This document shows, piece after piece, positions 53,277 through 64,000 of a stretch of 64,000 bases of DNA; position 1 is the stretch's first letter, and each line of letters begins with the position of its first letter. A program made the position numbers and the translations under genes. The stretch covers positions 10,912,001-10,976,000 of the forward strand of contig OZ231126.1 in the NCBI GenBank assembly GCA_965153355.1, written 5' to 3'. Below the pieces are notes generated by a model that saw nothing but the letters and a program-made list of their open reading frames with translations, searched no databases and was not told where the DNA came from. The stretch comes from Flaccisagitta enflata. Lineage: Eukaryota > Chaetognatha > Sagittoidea > Aphragmophora.

Positions 53277-53379
53277 ATGTATACCTCAATCGTTCAAGTT
53301 CCACCCGTGTTTACCATCAACAAAAAGGCCGCCGCCATTCCAAAAGACGAAACGTGGCAACCGCAAAACTTAGCTATCG
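53277..53379 (+). CDS. Possible first coding exon of an unrecognised gene
   Basis: After AAACA an ATG opens 34 codons (starting MYTSIVQVPPVFTINKK and ending QPQNLAI), then G and a consensus donor GGTGAGAAA at 53379/53380. Base composition (GCCGCCGCC) and codon choice look coding. It sits 80 bases after a GC-rich patch, as a first exon might. No downstream exon was recognised on the + strand to 64000, and no domain is visible. It could equally be chance. Confidence 0.3.
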
Positions 53380-53394
53380 GTGAGAAAAATAATC

Positions 53395-53545
53395 AATGAC
53401 CTATCAACCATAATTTGTAATCTATAATCTGCATTCTAAAATCTAGAATATAACCTATAACCTACGATCTACAATCTTTGGTTTGTGATCTATGATCTAT
53501 AATCTATTATCAATACCCTCTGATTGATAATCTATAACCCTATGA
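53395..53545. repeat. ATCTATAA-type minisatellite
   Basis: Degenerate 8-10 bp units of the ATCTATAATCT / AACCTATAACCT type. Confidence 0.6.
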
Positions 53546-53957
53546 ACAATCTAGATGTGATAAAATTGATAGGTTTTGATATGGCTTCAACATTGTTTTA
53601 AAGCGTGAGCAACGAAAGCCGAAAAGAATGCGTGCTTGTGCGTGTTTGTTATAAATTTATTGTTAGGGTACCCTGTTGGAAAAATATTTTAGGACTTTAC
53701 AGGCTATCCCTCGGGGCGGGCTTTTTACAATTCCCTTACATTGTAATTGCAGCGATCTCGTAAATAGAATTCATTCATTCTTGAATGACAGTCTTGAAAG
53801 AAGGAACGAGTTCATGAATGAAAGACTAAATGAACGAATTGCTTAATGAATGAATGACCAAAACAAGGATTTGAACGCAAAGTGTGGAAGCCGATATTTT
53901 TTCAGCTTTATCAGCTTTAACAGGGTAAAAGAAATAAGTAAGAAAAAAGGATAAATA

Positions 53958-54864
53958 CAGGGTGTTTCATGCCAAATTAGTTATTAGAAAACGATGGCAT
54001 TCTGCTTCTAAAAATACAAAAATAGATCTGAAAAAAAATTCAAAAAGCTTATAAGCTCAGGCATTTCAAAAAAAGATTTCATGGGTCTGGGTCAAATATT
54101 CTAGCCACAACATCAATTTGAAGTGAACTGGGCATTTGGAGGAGAAGCTCTTTGAACTTGATTTTGACTCTGAAAGTTCTTTTTTATATGCTCTCGTTTA
54201 TAAATGGCTTAAGTCACAATGCCGGATTTGTTCCAAATTAAAGCTTATCAAATTTTCTTTACTTTGAGACCAATCTGGCATCTGTGGCGTAAGCCATTTA
54301 GAAATGAGACCAATTTAAAAGAAATCTTCCAGGATTACTATCATTGTTCCTTTTTTTGTCAACATTTATATGCGACAATCCAAGCAGAAAGTACAATCTT
54401 AAGGTCTGCTACAGAAATAGACGGAATGGGGAAAGAAAAAAAATATAAAGAGAGATCAAGAAGACTGGGGGGGCGAGAATCACAAGGTTTTGCTCTTTTC
54501 TTTTTCTTGGGGCTCACGTAGGAGAAGAGGGATTTAAGGACTTTGTTATTATGATCCATATGAGAATATTGAAAGTATAATCTAGCCTTCTCAAACATCA
54601 ATTGAGTCATAGCCATAAAATTCGCGTATTCGTCTGATACTCTGCCATTGGCAAAAACCAAAGGTTAATTGAAAATCAGCTGTGATTATTTATTTTACTT
54701 CATCCTGATATTATGGCTAAACTATTTTACTCAGACCAATGAAATTTTCACACAAAAAACCGGAGCTCAAGTGCTCTTTGAATTTCTTTTTCAGAACTAC
54801 TTTTGCATTTGTAGAAAAAGAATGGCATCGTTTTCTCATATCTTATTTGGCATGAAACACCCTG
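53958..54864. mobile_element. 907-bp TA-flanked element (family G)
   Basis: Ends CAGGGTGTTTCATGCCAAAT and its mirror, flanked by TA (53956-53957, 54865-54866). Subterminal AAAACGATGGCATTC and GAATGGCATCGTTTTC are inverted. A second internal inverted pair, AAATGGCTTAAG and GTAAGCCATTT, occurs at 54205 and 54290. No transposase domain recognised. Confidence 0.78.
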
Positions 54865-55166
54865 TAAATAAAAACAACTTAAACAAACAGAAGAAGATAT
54901 GAAAATAAGATTTTAGCGCCTTTCAATGGCAAAAAACCGAAACAGTAAAAATAAAAACTGAAACTTAATGTTGTAATCTCGGTAACTTTGGACCAATATC
55001 AAGCATATTCCCTCGATTGATGGCCGAACGCACAACATAGAACAACATGTTTTACAGAAATAGGTGACTTATGATTTTGGTTAGTCTTTTTTCTCATTTT
55101 CACACTTCTACAATTAATGGTTAGTTTAACTAATCACAAAATGTTGCATAACTCATAAAATGTTTG

Positions 55167-55432
55167 AAATAGGGTGGTTACCCAAGGGCCTTGATGAATG
55201 GATATTTTAGAATTCAACGTTCGGTTAATCATGTATGAATGATTCAGACAAGCAGAGGCCAATATTTAATCAAGGAACCCGCACGACAACACTAATGGCT
55301 TTCAATGAAATGAATGATTCGATTCTTGCATCGTGTTGCCTTGCGGACTCCCATTTTATTACCGACCTCTGCTTGTCTGATCCACCTAATGTGTATAGCC
55401 TATTGTATGACAAAGTTTAAATTCTACCCATT
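55167..55432 (+). repeat. About 265-bp dispersed repeat, copy 1
   Basis: Shares order and words with 58508-58793: GGCCTTGATGAATGGATATT, AGGCCAATATTTAATCAAG, GCACGACAACACTAATG, CCGACCTCTGCTTG and GTATGACAAAGTTTAAA. Confidence 0.6.
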
Positions 55433-56403
<971 letters not shown>

Positions 56404-56451
56404 AACAGAGACACAGATACAAATAACAATTCCAAATACACGCACACACAG

Positions 56452-56492
56452 CTAGACAGACAGACAGACAGACAGACACACACACACACACA

Positions 56493-56583
<91 letters not shown>
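56452..56583. repeat. (GACA)n(CA)n microsatellite
   Basis: GACA units followed by a CA tract of about 105 bp. Confidence 0.97.
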
Positions 56584-56587
<4 letters not shown>

Positions 56588-56800
56588 TGATCAAATATTG
56601 GATCCCACTCAACAACATCAGGTAGAGAGAGAAAAAAGTCAACCAATTTCGCTATGGTAAGAGAACACGAAAAAGAACCAAATTCATTGATTTATATTTC
56701 GTGTTCACGATCAAGGATCGCAATTTGACTTTTTAAAACCGCACAAAAGAGACCATTTATAAAAGTTTTAAAAGACCTTTAATAGTCGCAAAAGCGTTAG

Positions 56801-57492
56801 ATGGTCAGCGGTACCTGTTGCCCCAATGTGAGTGTATGTTGGTGTGAGGTGGTTAGAGGGGCAGCGGCCCCGAAGGGGCCGATGACCTATGCTGTTTTTA
56901 TTTGAGCTTCAAGGCTGGAATTAGGGCCTGAAGGCTGGGATATGAGCCTTGCAGCTGGGATTTGAGCCTTGGAGCTGGGATTAGAGCCTCAAGCTAATAT
57001 TTGAGCCTCAAGGCTGGGATTTGAGCCTCAATGCTGGGATCTCAGCCTTGAGGCAAGGATTTGGACCTCAAGACCAGCATTTGGGCCTCGAGGCTGGCAT
57101 TTGAGCCTTGAGACTGGGATTTGAGCCTCGAGACTGGGATTTGAGCTTTGAGGCTTGGGTTTGAGCCTAGAGGCTGGGATTTGAGCCTCAAGGCTGAGAT
57201 TTGAGCCTTGAGGCTGGATTTGAGCCTTGAGGCTGGATTTGAGCCTCGAGACTAAGATTTGAGCCTCGAGACTGGGATTTGAGCTTTGAGGCTCGGATTT
57301 GAGCTTTGGGGCTGGGATTTGAGCCTCAAGGCTAGGATTTGGGCCTTGAGACTAGGATTAGGGCCTTGAGACTAAGATTTGGGTCTCGACAAGGGGGGGG
57401 GGGGACGTAGAAGAAGAAGGAGAAGGAGGAGAAATTTCTCCTGTGTGAAAGCATAGGTCATCGGCCCCTTCGGGGCCGCTGCCCAAAAAGCA
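56801..57492 (-). repeat. Family B foldback repeat, copy 5
   Basis: GGTCAGCGGTACCTG at the left, GGCAGCGGCCCCGAAGGGG. The arm GATGACCTATGCT is mirrored by AGCATAGGTCATC at 57451, a sequence different from copies 1, 2 and 4. The roughly 20-bp AAGGCTGGGATTTGAGCCTC array spans 56910-57395. Confidence 0.65.
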
Positions 57493-57672
57493 GAATTGAT
57501 GAACTTTTTTCTCTCTCTGCGCGTCTCTTATGTGGGCCCCAAAAATGAGAGACCATGTACCACGCGTATAAAAAAAAGACAAAAAAAAGACGCACTTTTG
57601 AATGGCTATTTGTAGAAATACATTTCACAAATACCATTTCTAAACCATTGGAATGCCCATTAAAAGTACAAT

Positions 57673-57939
57673 GTTGTTGCGGACGGGTGGGCAGCGGCAT
57701 CCTAACCGCATCCACCCCCCCCCAACACTCAAACATACACAAAAAGTCTCTACAACACAAGTGGTTATCAAAAATTTAGGCAAAATTGTTTGTTTTTGCT
57801 TCTCTGCACTGAACTCTCCATCATGAAATTACAAATCGTTTTCAGTACTCGTTTTCCCACTTTTCAACTCAATGACCCTGGAAGGACGGACGAACGGACA
57901 AAGCCTGTTAAAGAATTGTGTGTCTGCAACTAAAAATTC
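57673..57939 (+). mobile_element. Family A element, partial
   Basis: GTTGCGGACGGGTGGGCAG, an unrelated insert, then TTTTCCCACTTTTCAACTC, a short GGAC core and a terminal TTGTGTGTCTGCAACT with AAAAA. Confidence 0.5.
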
Positions 57940-58193
57940 ATTTGCTATCTTTTTATATCTGTGTAATTAATGAAAAGAAGGGTGTCTTTTTTTTAAACTC
58001 GTGTGGTACATCGAGGATTGCAAGATAGAGAGATGCTTTATGGGACTTGATGTGTTATTTATTTCCCTACCCTCGGATTCAAGCATCGCCGTTTGTCATT
58101 AACCTCCTTCTACTTGTAAAACTAGGCCCTCTGATCTTCTCCTTTGTTAAGGGGCAGATCGCTACTTTTCGGTCGGTGGGCAGATTGGCAGCT

Positions 58194-58276
58194 GGGTAGC
58201 ATATTTTCAGGATGGGAAGCATATTTTCAGGATGGGAAGCATATTTTCAGGATGGGAAGCATATTTTCAGGATGGG
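58194..58276. repeat. 20-bp tandem repeat, four copies
   Basis: Unit AGCATATTTTCAGGATGGGA repeated with almost no change, followed by a CTTGAT hexamer run (58296-58322). Confidence 0.9.
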
Positions 58277-58507
58277 ATGGAGTTTTAAGCTTGATCATGA
58301 TCTTGATCTTGATCTTGATCTTCCTTCGTCTTTCGTCGTTTCTTTCTGTGCTTCTGCCCCTGCCCAAATTCTTGATTTGCTTTCAATCCTACTCCTACCC
58401 ATTCGTGTTCCTGTGACTGACGCCATCTGGCCCTTAAAAAGTTTCTTCCTGTATCTCGGCTCCTTTCCAAACGCTTAATCAGCCTTCAATGCTACCCATA
58501 CTCATTA

Positions 58508-58793
58508 AGGCGGCTTCCTAAGGGTATTGATGAGTGAATATTTCAGAATTGGACATACAGTTAACCATGTATTCGATTTTAAATTCATAAATGAAATCAA
58601 AACGAAGGAGGCCAGTATCTGATCAAGAAACCTGCACGGCAACACAAATGAGTTTCTATGGACTAAAAAATGCCTGTATAGATACTCTGCCGTGTGTGTT
58701 CCCCATTCAAACACCGACCTCTACTTGACTTCTGTTCTAGAGGCCGCTAAGCGTGTATGGTAAATTGTATGACGAATTTAAAATTTTGACCAA
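58508..58793 (+). repeat. Dispersed repeat, copy 2
   Basis: Diverged direct copy of 55167-55432. Confidence 0.55.
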
Positions 58794-58997
58794 ACATCAC
58801 CCCTTGAGGAACCAGCCTTCTACTCCTTTGAATTCCCGCGACTAAGGCCATCAGGCCATCTTTCTGCTGCTCCTTCCCATTGAACAATGCCCTAATCAAT
58901 GCTCTCAATGTTTCTCCTTACACACAGCTTCACTTCATCCCTCGTGTCAGTTTATTTTCAACTTCAAGCCTAGATCTTTCATCACATACTGGTTTCT

Positions 58998-59057
<60 letters not shown>

Positions 59058-59640
59058 CCCTACATTTCATCGCAGACCAGGTTACCCCCCGGCCTCCCGC
59101 CTTTGACGGATACGAGCTTACTAAATATTTATGCTAGTTTACGAATAATGTTCACCTTTTATCCTCCGCCTTCGGGCCACAACACTCTATTACGGGACAA
59201 TGACCTAAGAGCTTACACATTGATTATCTATCCAATTTAACCCATAGATTTTCCCATCATTAAACGGGAGTAAAGTTCGATATGAATGGAAGTATAAAGA
59301 TCCCGTTAATTTTTATTTGATACAGTTGTAGATAACAATATCTTAATTCTATACAAATTATTATAAACTCCTTGGTAAAAACGGAGATCAAACTTAAATG
59401 TAAATCGCACAACATTACTACTCAAACCCAAACAACCGGGGGATGAGAGCCTTTGGAGGTTTCAATGATGTTCACCGTTTTTGAGTCTTTGAGTCTTTGA
59501 TTGTCCAAACAGGTCAGGTAGGATGGTTGTGCCTTTTCGATCATGGGCGAAAGGAGGAAAGCTCCCTTTTTGTATCCTTTCTTTTTTCTTTCCTCTCTAA
59601 CACAAGTCGTTCTTGCTTCCATTTCAACTTTCCTCAACAC
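58794..59640. other. Unassigned, with a (CT)n tract
   Basis: A CT tract at 58999-59052. Otherwise nothing recognised. Confidence 0.35.
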
Positions 59641-60118
59641 ACGTTAATAAGAGGCGGTGCCCGTCGGTCGGTCAGTCGGTTGGTGGGTTGGTAACTAGTT
59701 TGCTGGACGCTGGCGCACGTACCGAGAACTGCGTTGTGGTTTCAAAGTTGAGTTTTACCCTGAGCGCGTCCAATTCATTGTTCTTGTTCTTGGCCGTGTT
59801 TCTGTCTTCGTTCTCATCCTTGGTTTTGAATTTGTCCCAGGTTCGATTTTAACCTGGTCAGTAGCCCGCTGGTCACGTCCTTGGATCTGAGAGTGAGACA
59901 AATTTGATTTGGGAACCGGCCTTCAATGAAAATGGTAGCTCTTTACGTTGCTGTGTGAGTCTGTCGGTTGCAGGGGCAGTATCGCGGTTGTGCAGTGTGG
60001 GCGGGGGCTGCAACATGGCTGGACAGGGGCAGTCCTGCTCTGAAATCACAATTTCAGCCGATTTCATGTCATGCCATATTCTGCCTCATGTGGAATCGCT
60101 GAGCGAGCGACTAAAAAG
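59641..60118. mobile_element. Degraded family A ends
   Basis: Minus remnant near 59650 (AATAAGAGGCGGTGCCCGTCG, GTCGGT core; given in parts). Plus remnant 59960-60118 with GGGCGGGGGC, GATTTCATGTCATGCC and a terminal AATCGCTGAGCGAGCGACT then AAAAA. Confidence 0.4.
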
Positions 60119-60463
60119 CGCAGCTCATCAACAACTCATTATCGTTCTTCTTTTTTTCGGATGTCATCAGCACATCATCACATGCTTTGCAATTCTTATG
60201 AAGAATCGAAGATGCTGATATTTCTCGTTTGTCTTGTTTTTCGGGGGGGGGGTCGAAGTGAACAGTTCTGAAATGACACGACGAGTATGAAATGACACGA
60301 CGAGTACGAGCTTCACTCTCGTTGTTGATTCAATTCAGCAGTCGGACAATTATGATGTAAAATGATATCATAATTCGAAAGATACCTTTTTCACTAGATG
60401 AAGTCATTCATCAGTTCAAACAGTCAAGCCAGACCCTCACGATCGCATTTGAAACAGCTTTTT

Positions 60464-60674
60464 AGTTGCGGACACGCAACTCTGTTAGTTCCTGGTCTGT
60501 CCGTCGGTCCGTCAGTCGGTCGGTCGGTCGGTCCATCGGTCGGTCCATGGACACTAGTCGAAAAGTGAGAAAATGAGTTGGTCCTTAATGATCGAGTTTA
60601 CAAGTGGGAATACGTTGCATTTCCGCCCCTGCCCACCCATCCGCAACTGATGGCCGTGTATCCGGCCTTGTTTT
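60464..60674 (-). mobile_element. Family A element, complete, minus
   Basis: TTTAGTTGCGGACACGCAACT at the left, a GGTC-unit core (60498-60545), GCATTTCCGCCCCTGCCCAC, CCGCAACTGATGG and the 5' box mirror GTATCCGGCCTTGTTTT. Confidence 0.65.
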
Positions 60675-60777
60675 GGATCTCTATTGAGGTCATGTTCGTC
60701 CTTTGATCAGTCTGTTTAACGCTTTAGAGAGGAACCCGAAAAATATTCATATTCACCACCACAACTAAACGTGCGTC

Positions 60778-60832
60778 TTCATTCATTCATTCATTCATTC
60801 ATTCATTCATTCATTCATTCATTCATTCATTC
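60778..60832. repeat. (ATTC)n microsatellite
   Basis: About 13 ATTC units. Confidence 0.95.
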
Positions 60833-61789
60833 ACCATAGCTGTATTATCGAGCTGGAATCCTAGGTCATCGAACTCAAGTATTAACATTTGAGGAAGAGG
60901 AATTAGAAGCTTCAACCAATGCAGTGGGGAAGAGTCGAAAAAAGAGGAGCAAGAGGATGGAGAACTGATAGGAAAAGAGGAGGAGGAAGTGTTAAGAGCA
61001 TCGGGAGCTCTGTGTGTGGCCAAACGGCCAAGATACCGACTATGCAGATCTAAACGTTTTTTTCATAATTATGTCTGATTTAGATAGAAGATTATATTCT
61101 ATGAAAACAATCAATAATATTTATTCAATTATATCTATATATAATCTATTATGAAAATCTTTATGATTTTCAACAAAATTAAATAAAAAAAAAAAAAAAT
61201 ATAAACACAAAAAAAAAAGAAAGAAACTTATATATTGTATTTGTTAGAAAAGGTTTTTTAATATAAAGCTCAAAACTTTTATGTTTAGAGTGATTTTTTA
61301 GTTTAAACATTTGGATGAACTTTTACTGCTATAGCATTAAAGATTCTCAATTATTTATTAAAAAGCTTTAAAGTTTATCTTGAGTTAAAAATTTTTTTTT
61401 TTTGTAGTTTACAAAACAGTAGCAGAGAAAAAATGATAGTCATCTAAAAGAGAATTTTTTTAATATCTTAAGTTTGTTTTCATGAATTATTTAAAAAAGG
61501 ACAAAGAAAAAAAAACAAATAAAAAAAACAAAAGTGACAAAATAATAAAAAAAAGAGAGAGAAGAGAGAGAGGAGAGAGAGAGAAGAGAGACAGAGAGAG
61601 ACAGAGAAGAAAAAAAAGTTGAAAAGAGGATTGGATAGAGAAGAAGAGAAAAAGTTAAAAAAATAAACAAAAAAAAAAAAGACAAAAAAAAAGGAAAGAA
61701 AAACAAAAATGATAAATAAGAATGAAGAGGGGAGACTGAGGGAATAAAAAAAAAACAATGTCCAAGAAAGAAAAAGAATAAAATAAACA
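60833..61789. other. AT-rich, low-complexity
   Basis: Poly-A runs and (A)nG/(GA)n stretches at 61495-61770. No gene recognised; the open frames on minus are low-complexity Phe/Leu-rich. Confidence 0.4.
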
Positions 61790-62584
61790 AAGCCGAATAC
61801 AGGGCAATTCAGGAGCAAACAGTTGGGCAGGAGCAGTAATGCTGAAAAAAATTTAAAGTCCTTAAGCTGATAGAAGACTAAGTCCGATTGCCACAAAAAT
61901 TTAAGTGGTAATTAGGTTGTCTGTCTTCTCATGCCAGTTCAATTTTTGTGTTAATCGGGTGATTTTCACTATGGCTGTCATTCTTTTTTTATTCCAGATC
62001 TCAGAAAAAAGCACTAAAATTGACATCCTTTGCTTCAGTTGCATTTATTTCACTACTGTCTTAACAAAACATTTTCTTTGATGATCCAACCTAAACATCT
62101 TTTCCAGAGCTTCAAAATCATCATGAATTTGATGTGAATTTTGTCAAATTTTCATGGTCAAAATGATTCAAAAAGAGACCGGTTGTTATCGCATAAACTC
62201 GATTTTTTCTTGAAAATTTTCAAATCTTTTTCATGATAAAAAGGATAGAAAAAATTGTCCGATTTGAATAATTTTTTAGGAGCTGTTAGATGAAGGTATG
62301 TATTGGTTTCAGTTTAAGTTTTATCCAAATCAGAGAAGGTCTACTATGGTTTTTGGATATTTATTTTTGAGCAATCATTCTTGACATGAGGTCAGAGCAG
62401 AAAAGGGGTAATCTCACTCAATTAGCTCTAACTTTTTAAAGGTTTGAGTCAGAGTTCCCAGACACGACTCAAATGACAGATCTTTCGAAGAGCTTTCTAA
62501 ACATCACTGATTTTGATTAGTTTTTCTCAATCTAAGGTAGATAGAATTAGATTTCAAAATTCCGCCATTTTTTATTTCCCCAAG
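61790..62584. other. Family A 5' box fragment and unassigned sequence
   Basis: 61792-61850 has AAACAAAGCCGAATACAGGG and GTTGGGCAGGAGCAGTAATG. After it nothing was recognised. In particular, no continuation exon of the inverted opsin copy was found. Confidence 0.4.
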
Positions 62585-62647
62585 GTTAAGGAATGAATGA
62601 AGGAATGGATCATTGAATGAATGAATTGCTGACGGAACCTGACATAC

Positions 62648-63040
62648 CGTTGAATAAACGAAGTAGTAACAGAACACTGCTATAAAAAGCGGGATGACGA
62701 AGTTGAGGAGAAAGATCATGATGATGTAAGATCGATCTCCAGAGTCCCGACTGAACCAATCGATACCACATGTTGTCATTGGGCCTTAAATGGATAAAAC
62801 GAACGAATGAGTAGTTGTTTTATCAATTAATGAAATCCCGACTTAATAAGTCAGTACCACATGTCTTGATTGGATCTCAAATGGATGAAGAGAATACTTC
62901 ATTGGTCCTTCAATGGATAATTAGAAATTTAGAATGAAAGATTGTTGTATTCGATGGTTCCATGAATCAAGTCCTTACTAAACCAATCAATGTCATGTGT
63001 CGTCATTGGTCCTTCAAATGAAGCATCCAACAATCTAATG

Positions 63041-63083
<43 letters not shown>

Positions 63084-63324
63084 TTCTTTGCCGTGCATTT
63101 GTGTGTGGGAGGTTGAGCTTGCTTACCCTCTGGAACGTATTGGTTCCACCCTAAAAATGGGAAGAAAGCGATGAGAATGGCAATTCCCCAAACAACTCCT
63201 ACGCACATCTTCCCTACGCACATCTTCGCTTTGGCTTGGTTCAACTTCATCGGCGACATTGGCCGAGTGATGCAAATGTATCGATCGATCGCCACGACGG
63301 CAACGGTGTTAATTTGCACAATAC
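62648..63324 (-). pseudogene. Inverted partial copy of the opsin gene (two exons)
   Basis: On minus: exon 63127-63324 and exon 62648-62784 correspond to the plus exons 2582-2764 and 3405-3541. Splice sites are kept. The second exon encodes the same 45 residues, from G through PMTTCGIDW to YFVYST, with only synonymous differences. The first differs by synonymous changes plus one in-frame 15-bp tandem duplication that doubles KMCVG at the start of TM4. The intron is 342 bp instead of 640, with fewer exon-like tandem units. Similarity stops at about 63370 and 62585, and no downstream exons (TM5 end to C-terminus) follow. It is a fragment, an allele placed by misassembly, or part of a second gene whose remaining exons are elsewhere. 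Confidence 0.7.
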
Positions 63325-63566
63325 CTGTGTCATAAGAGTGTTGATTAGTAGGAACACCTGGTACAAAATAGTAGAAGGTAGGTAGACCGAAGTCGAACCG
63401 AAGCCGAAGATTACAGTGACTTTGTTTGCGAAACCGAATCCGAAGTTTGCCAAAGTCCAAAACTAAAGTTTGAAGTTACTTCAATTTTGTTGATTGAATC
63501 AAATTTTTCTTAGATTATCAAAACAAATATCAAATTTTGATTTTTTTTAAAGCATGTTTTTTTAAT

Positions 63567-63760
63567 TTGCAGACACACAACTCTATAAGAGACTTTGTCC
63601 GAATGTCCGTCGGTGATTAGTTGGTCCCGATGCATTGGTGGTCATGGACATGATCAGAAAAGTGAAATGACGTTTAGAAGCATTTAGTTGCGGACAGTTG
63701 CATTTCCGCCCCTGCCCACCCATCCGCAACTGATGGCCATGTATCCGACCTTGTTTATTT
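63567..63760 (-). mobile_element. Family A element, minus
   Basis: TTGCAGACACACAACTCTATAA at the left (hairpin end, given in two parts as TTGCAGACACACAACT and CTATAA), a weak GTCC core, GCATTTCCGCCCCTGCCCAC, CCGCAACTGATGG and GTATCCGACCTTGTTTA. Confidence 0.6.
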
Positions 63761-64000
63761 TCATCTTGCACAATTTTTTACTTTTATTTCTCTTTTTTAA
63801 AAAGAGTGAATTCAAATCGTTTATTGATTTATCATTTCTTTTTATTTTTGAAAGGGAAAAATACTAGAATACTAATAAGTGAAATTTATTTTATTTAATC
63901 ATATCAATATAAATATGTGCTTGTTTCTCAAACTTTTCTCAAACTTTAAGTTAAAGTTTAAGTTAATCTCTGAAGCAAAACAAGTGGTTTTGATATTTCT
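63761..64000. other. AT-rich flank, no feature
   Basis: Nothing recognised. Confidence 0.3.

Overview
The window looks like an arthropod nuclear genome, probably a crustacean or a relative. The evidence is a five-exon secreted gene of the arthropod haemolymph juvenile-hormone-binding / mite group 7 allergen type, a ciliary-type opsin with GT-AG introns, and a very high load of microsatellites and small DNA transposons. The species cannot be fixed from the sequence. Gene density is low: two host genes with recognisable exons, one possible first exon, two transposon genes and one LINE-type ORF. Most open reading frames in the window are translated microsatellites.

Layout. 1-11.1 kb (+): the 3' two thirds of an opsin gene (six coding exons, 2582-9676). 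Its introns carry (ATTC)n, (CT)n, (GT)n and (CA)n tracts, a 1.7-kb palindrome and a hAT-type element with an 8-bp target duplication. 11.4-17.5 kb: minisatellites, a composite foldback repeat (family B), microsatellites, a LINE ORF1-like gene and a TA-flanked MITE. 17.96-24.80 kb: a 6.8-kb DNA transposon with long inverted arms, an 8-bp target duplication and two divergent genes. One encodes an 815-aa transposase-like protein and the other a Tpt1/KptA-type RNA 2'-phosphotransferase-like protein. Two smaller elements sit inside its left arm. 25-28.4 kb: repeats. 28.46-31.30 kb (-): the complete group 7 allergen-like gene. 31.8-44.7 kb: a nest of TA-flanked, pogo-like and palindromic elements. 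41.8-50 kb and 56.8-60.7 kb: dense short elements (family A) made of a 5' box, a tandem-repeat or GGAC-rich core and a 3' hairpin followed by CTAAAA, plus family B copies. 62.6-63.4 kb (-): a second, inverted copy of two opsin exons.

How the parts relate. The opsin and the allergen-like gene appear to be unrelated host loci. The 17.96-24.80 kb element is a self-contained unit: the transposase-like protein presumably mobilises it and the phosphotransferase-like protein is a passenger. Three copies of one hairpin design lie downstream of the two genes' stop codons. Family A and B repeats are built from inverted arms that match within a copy but differ between copies, which suggests that pairing of the arms matters to how they are copied.
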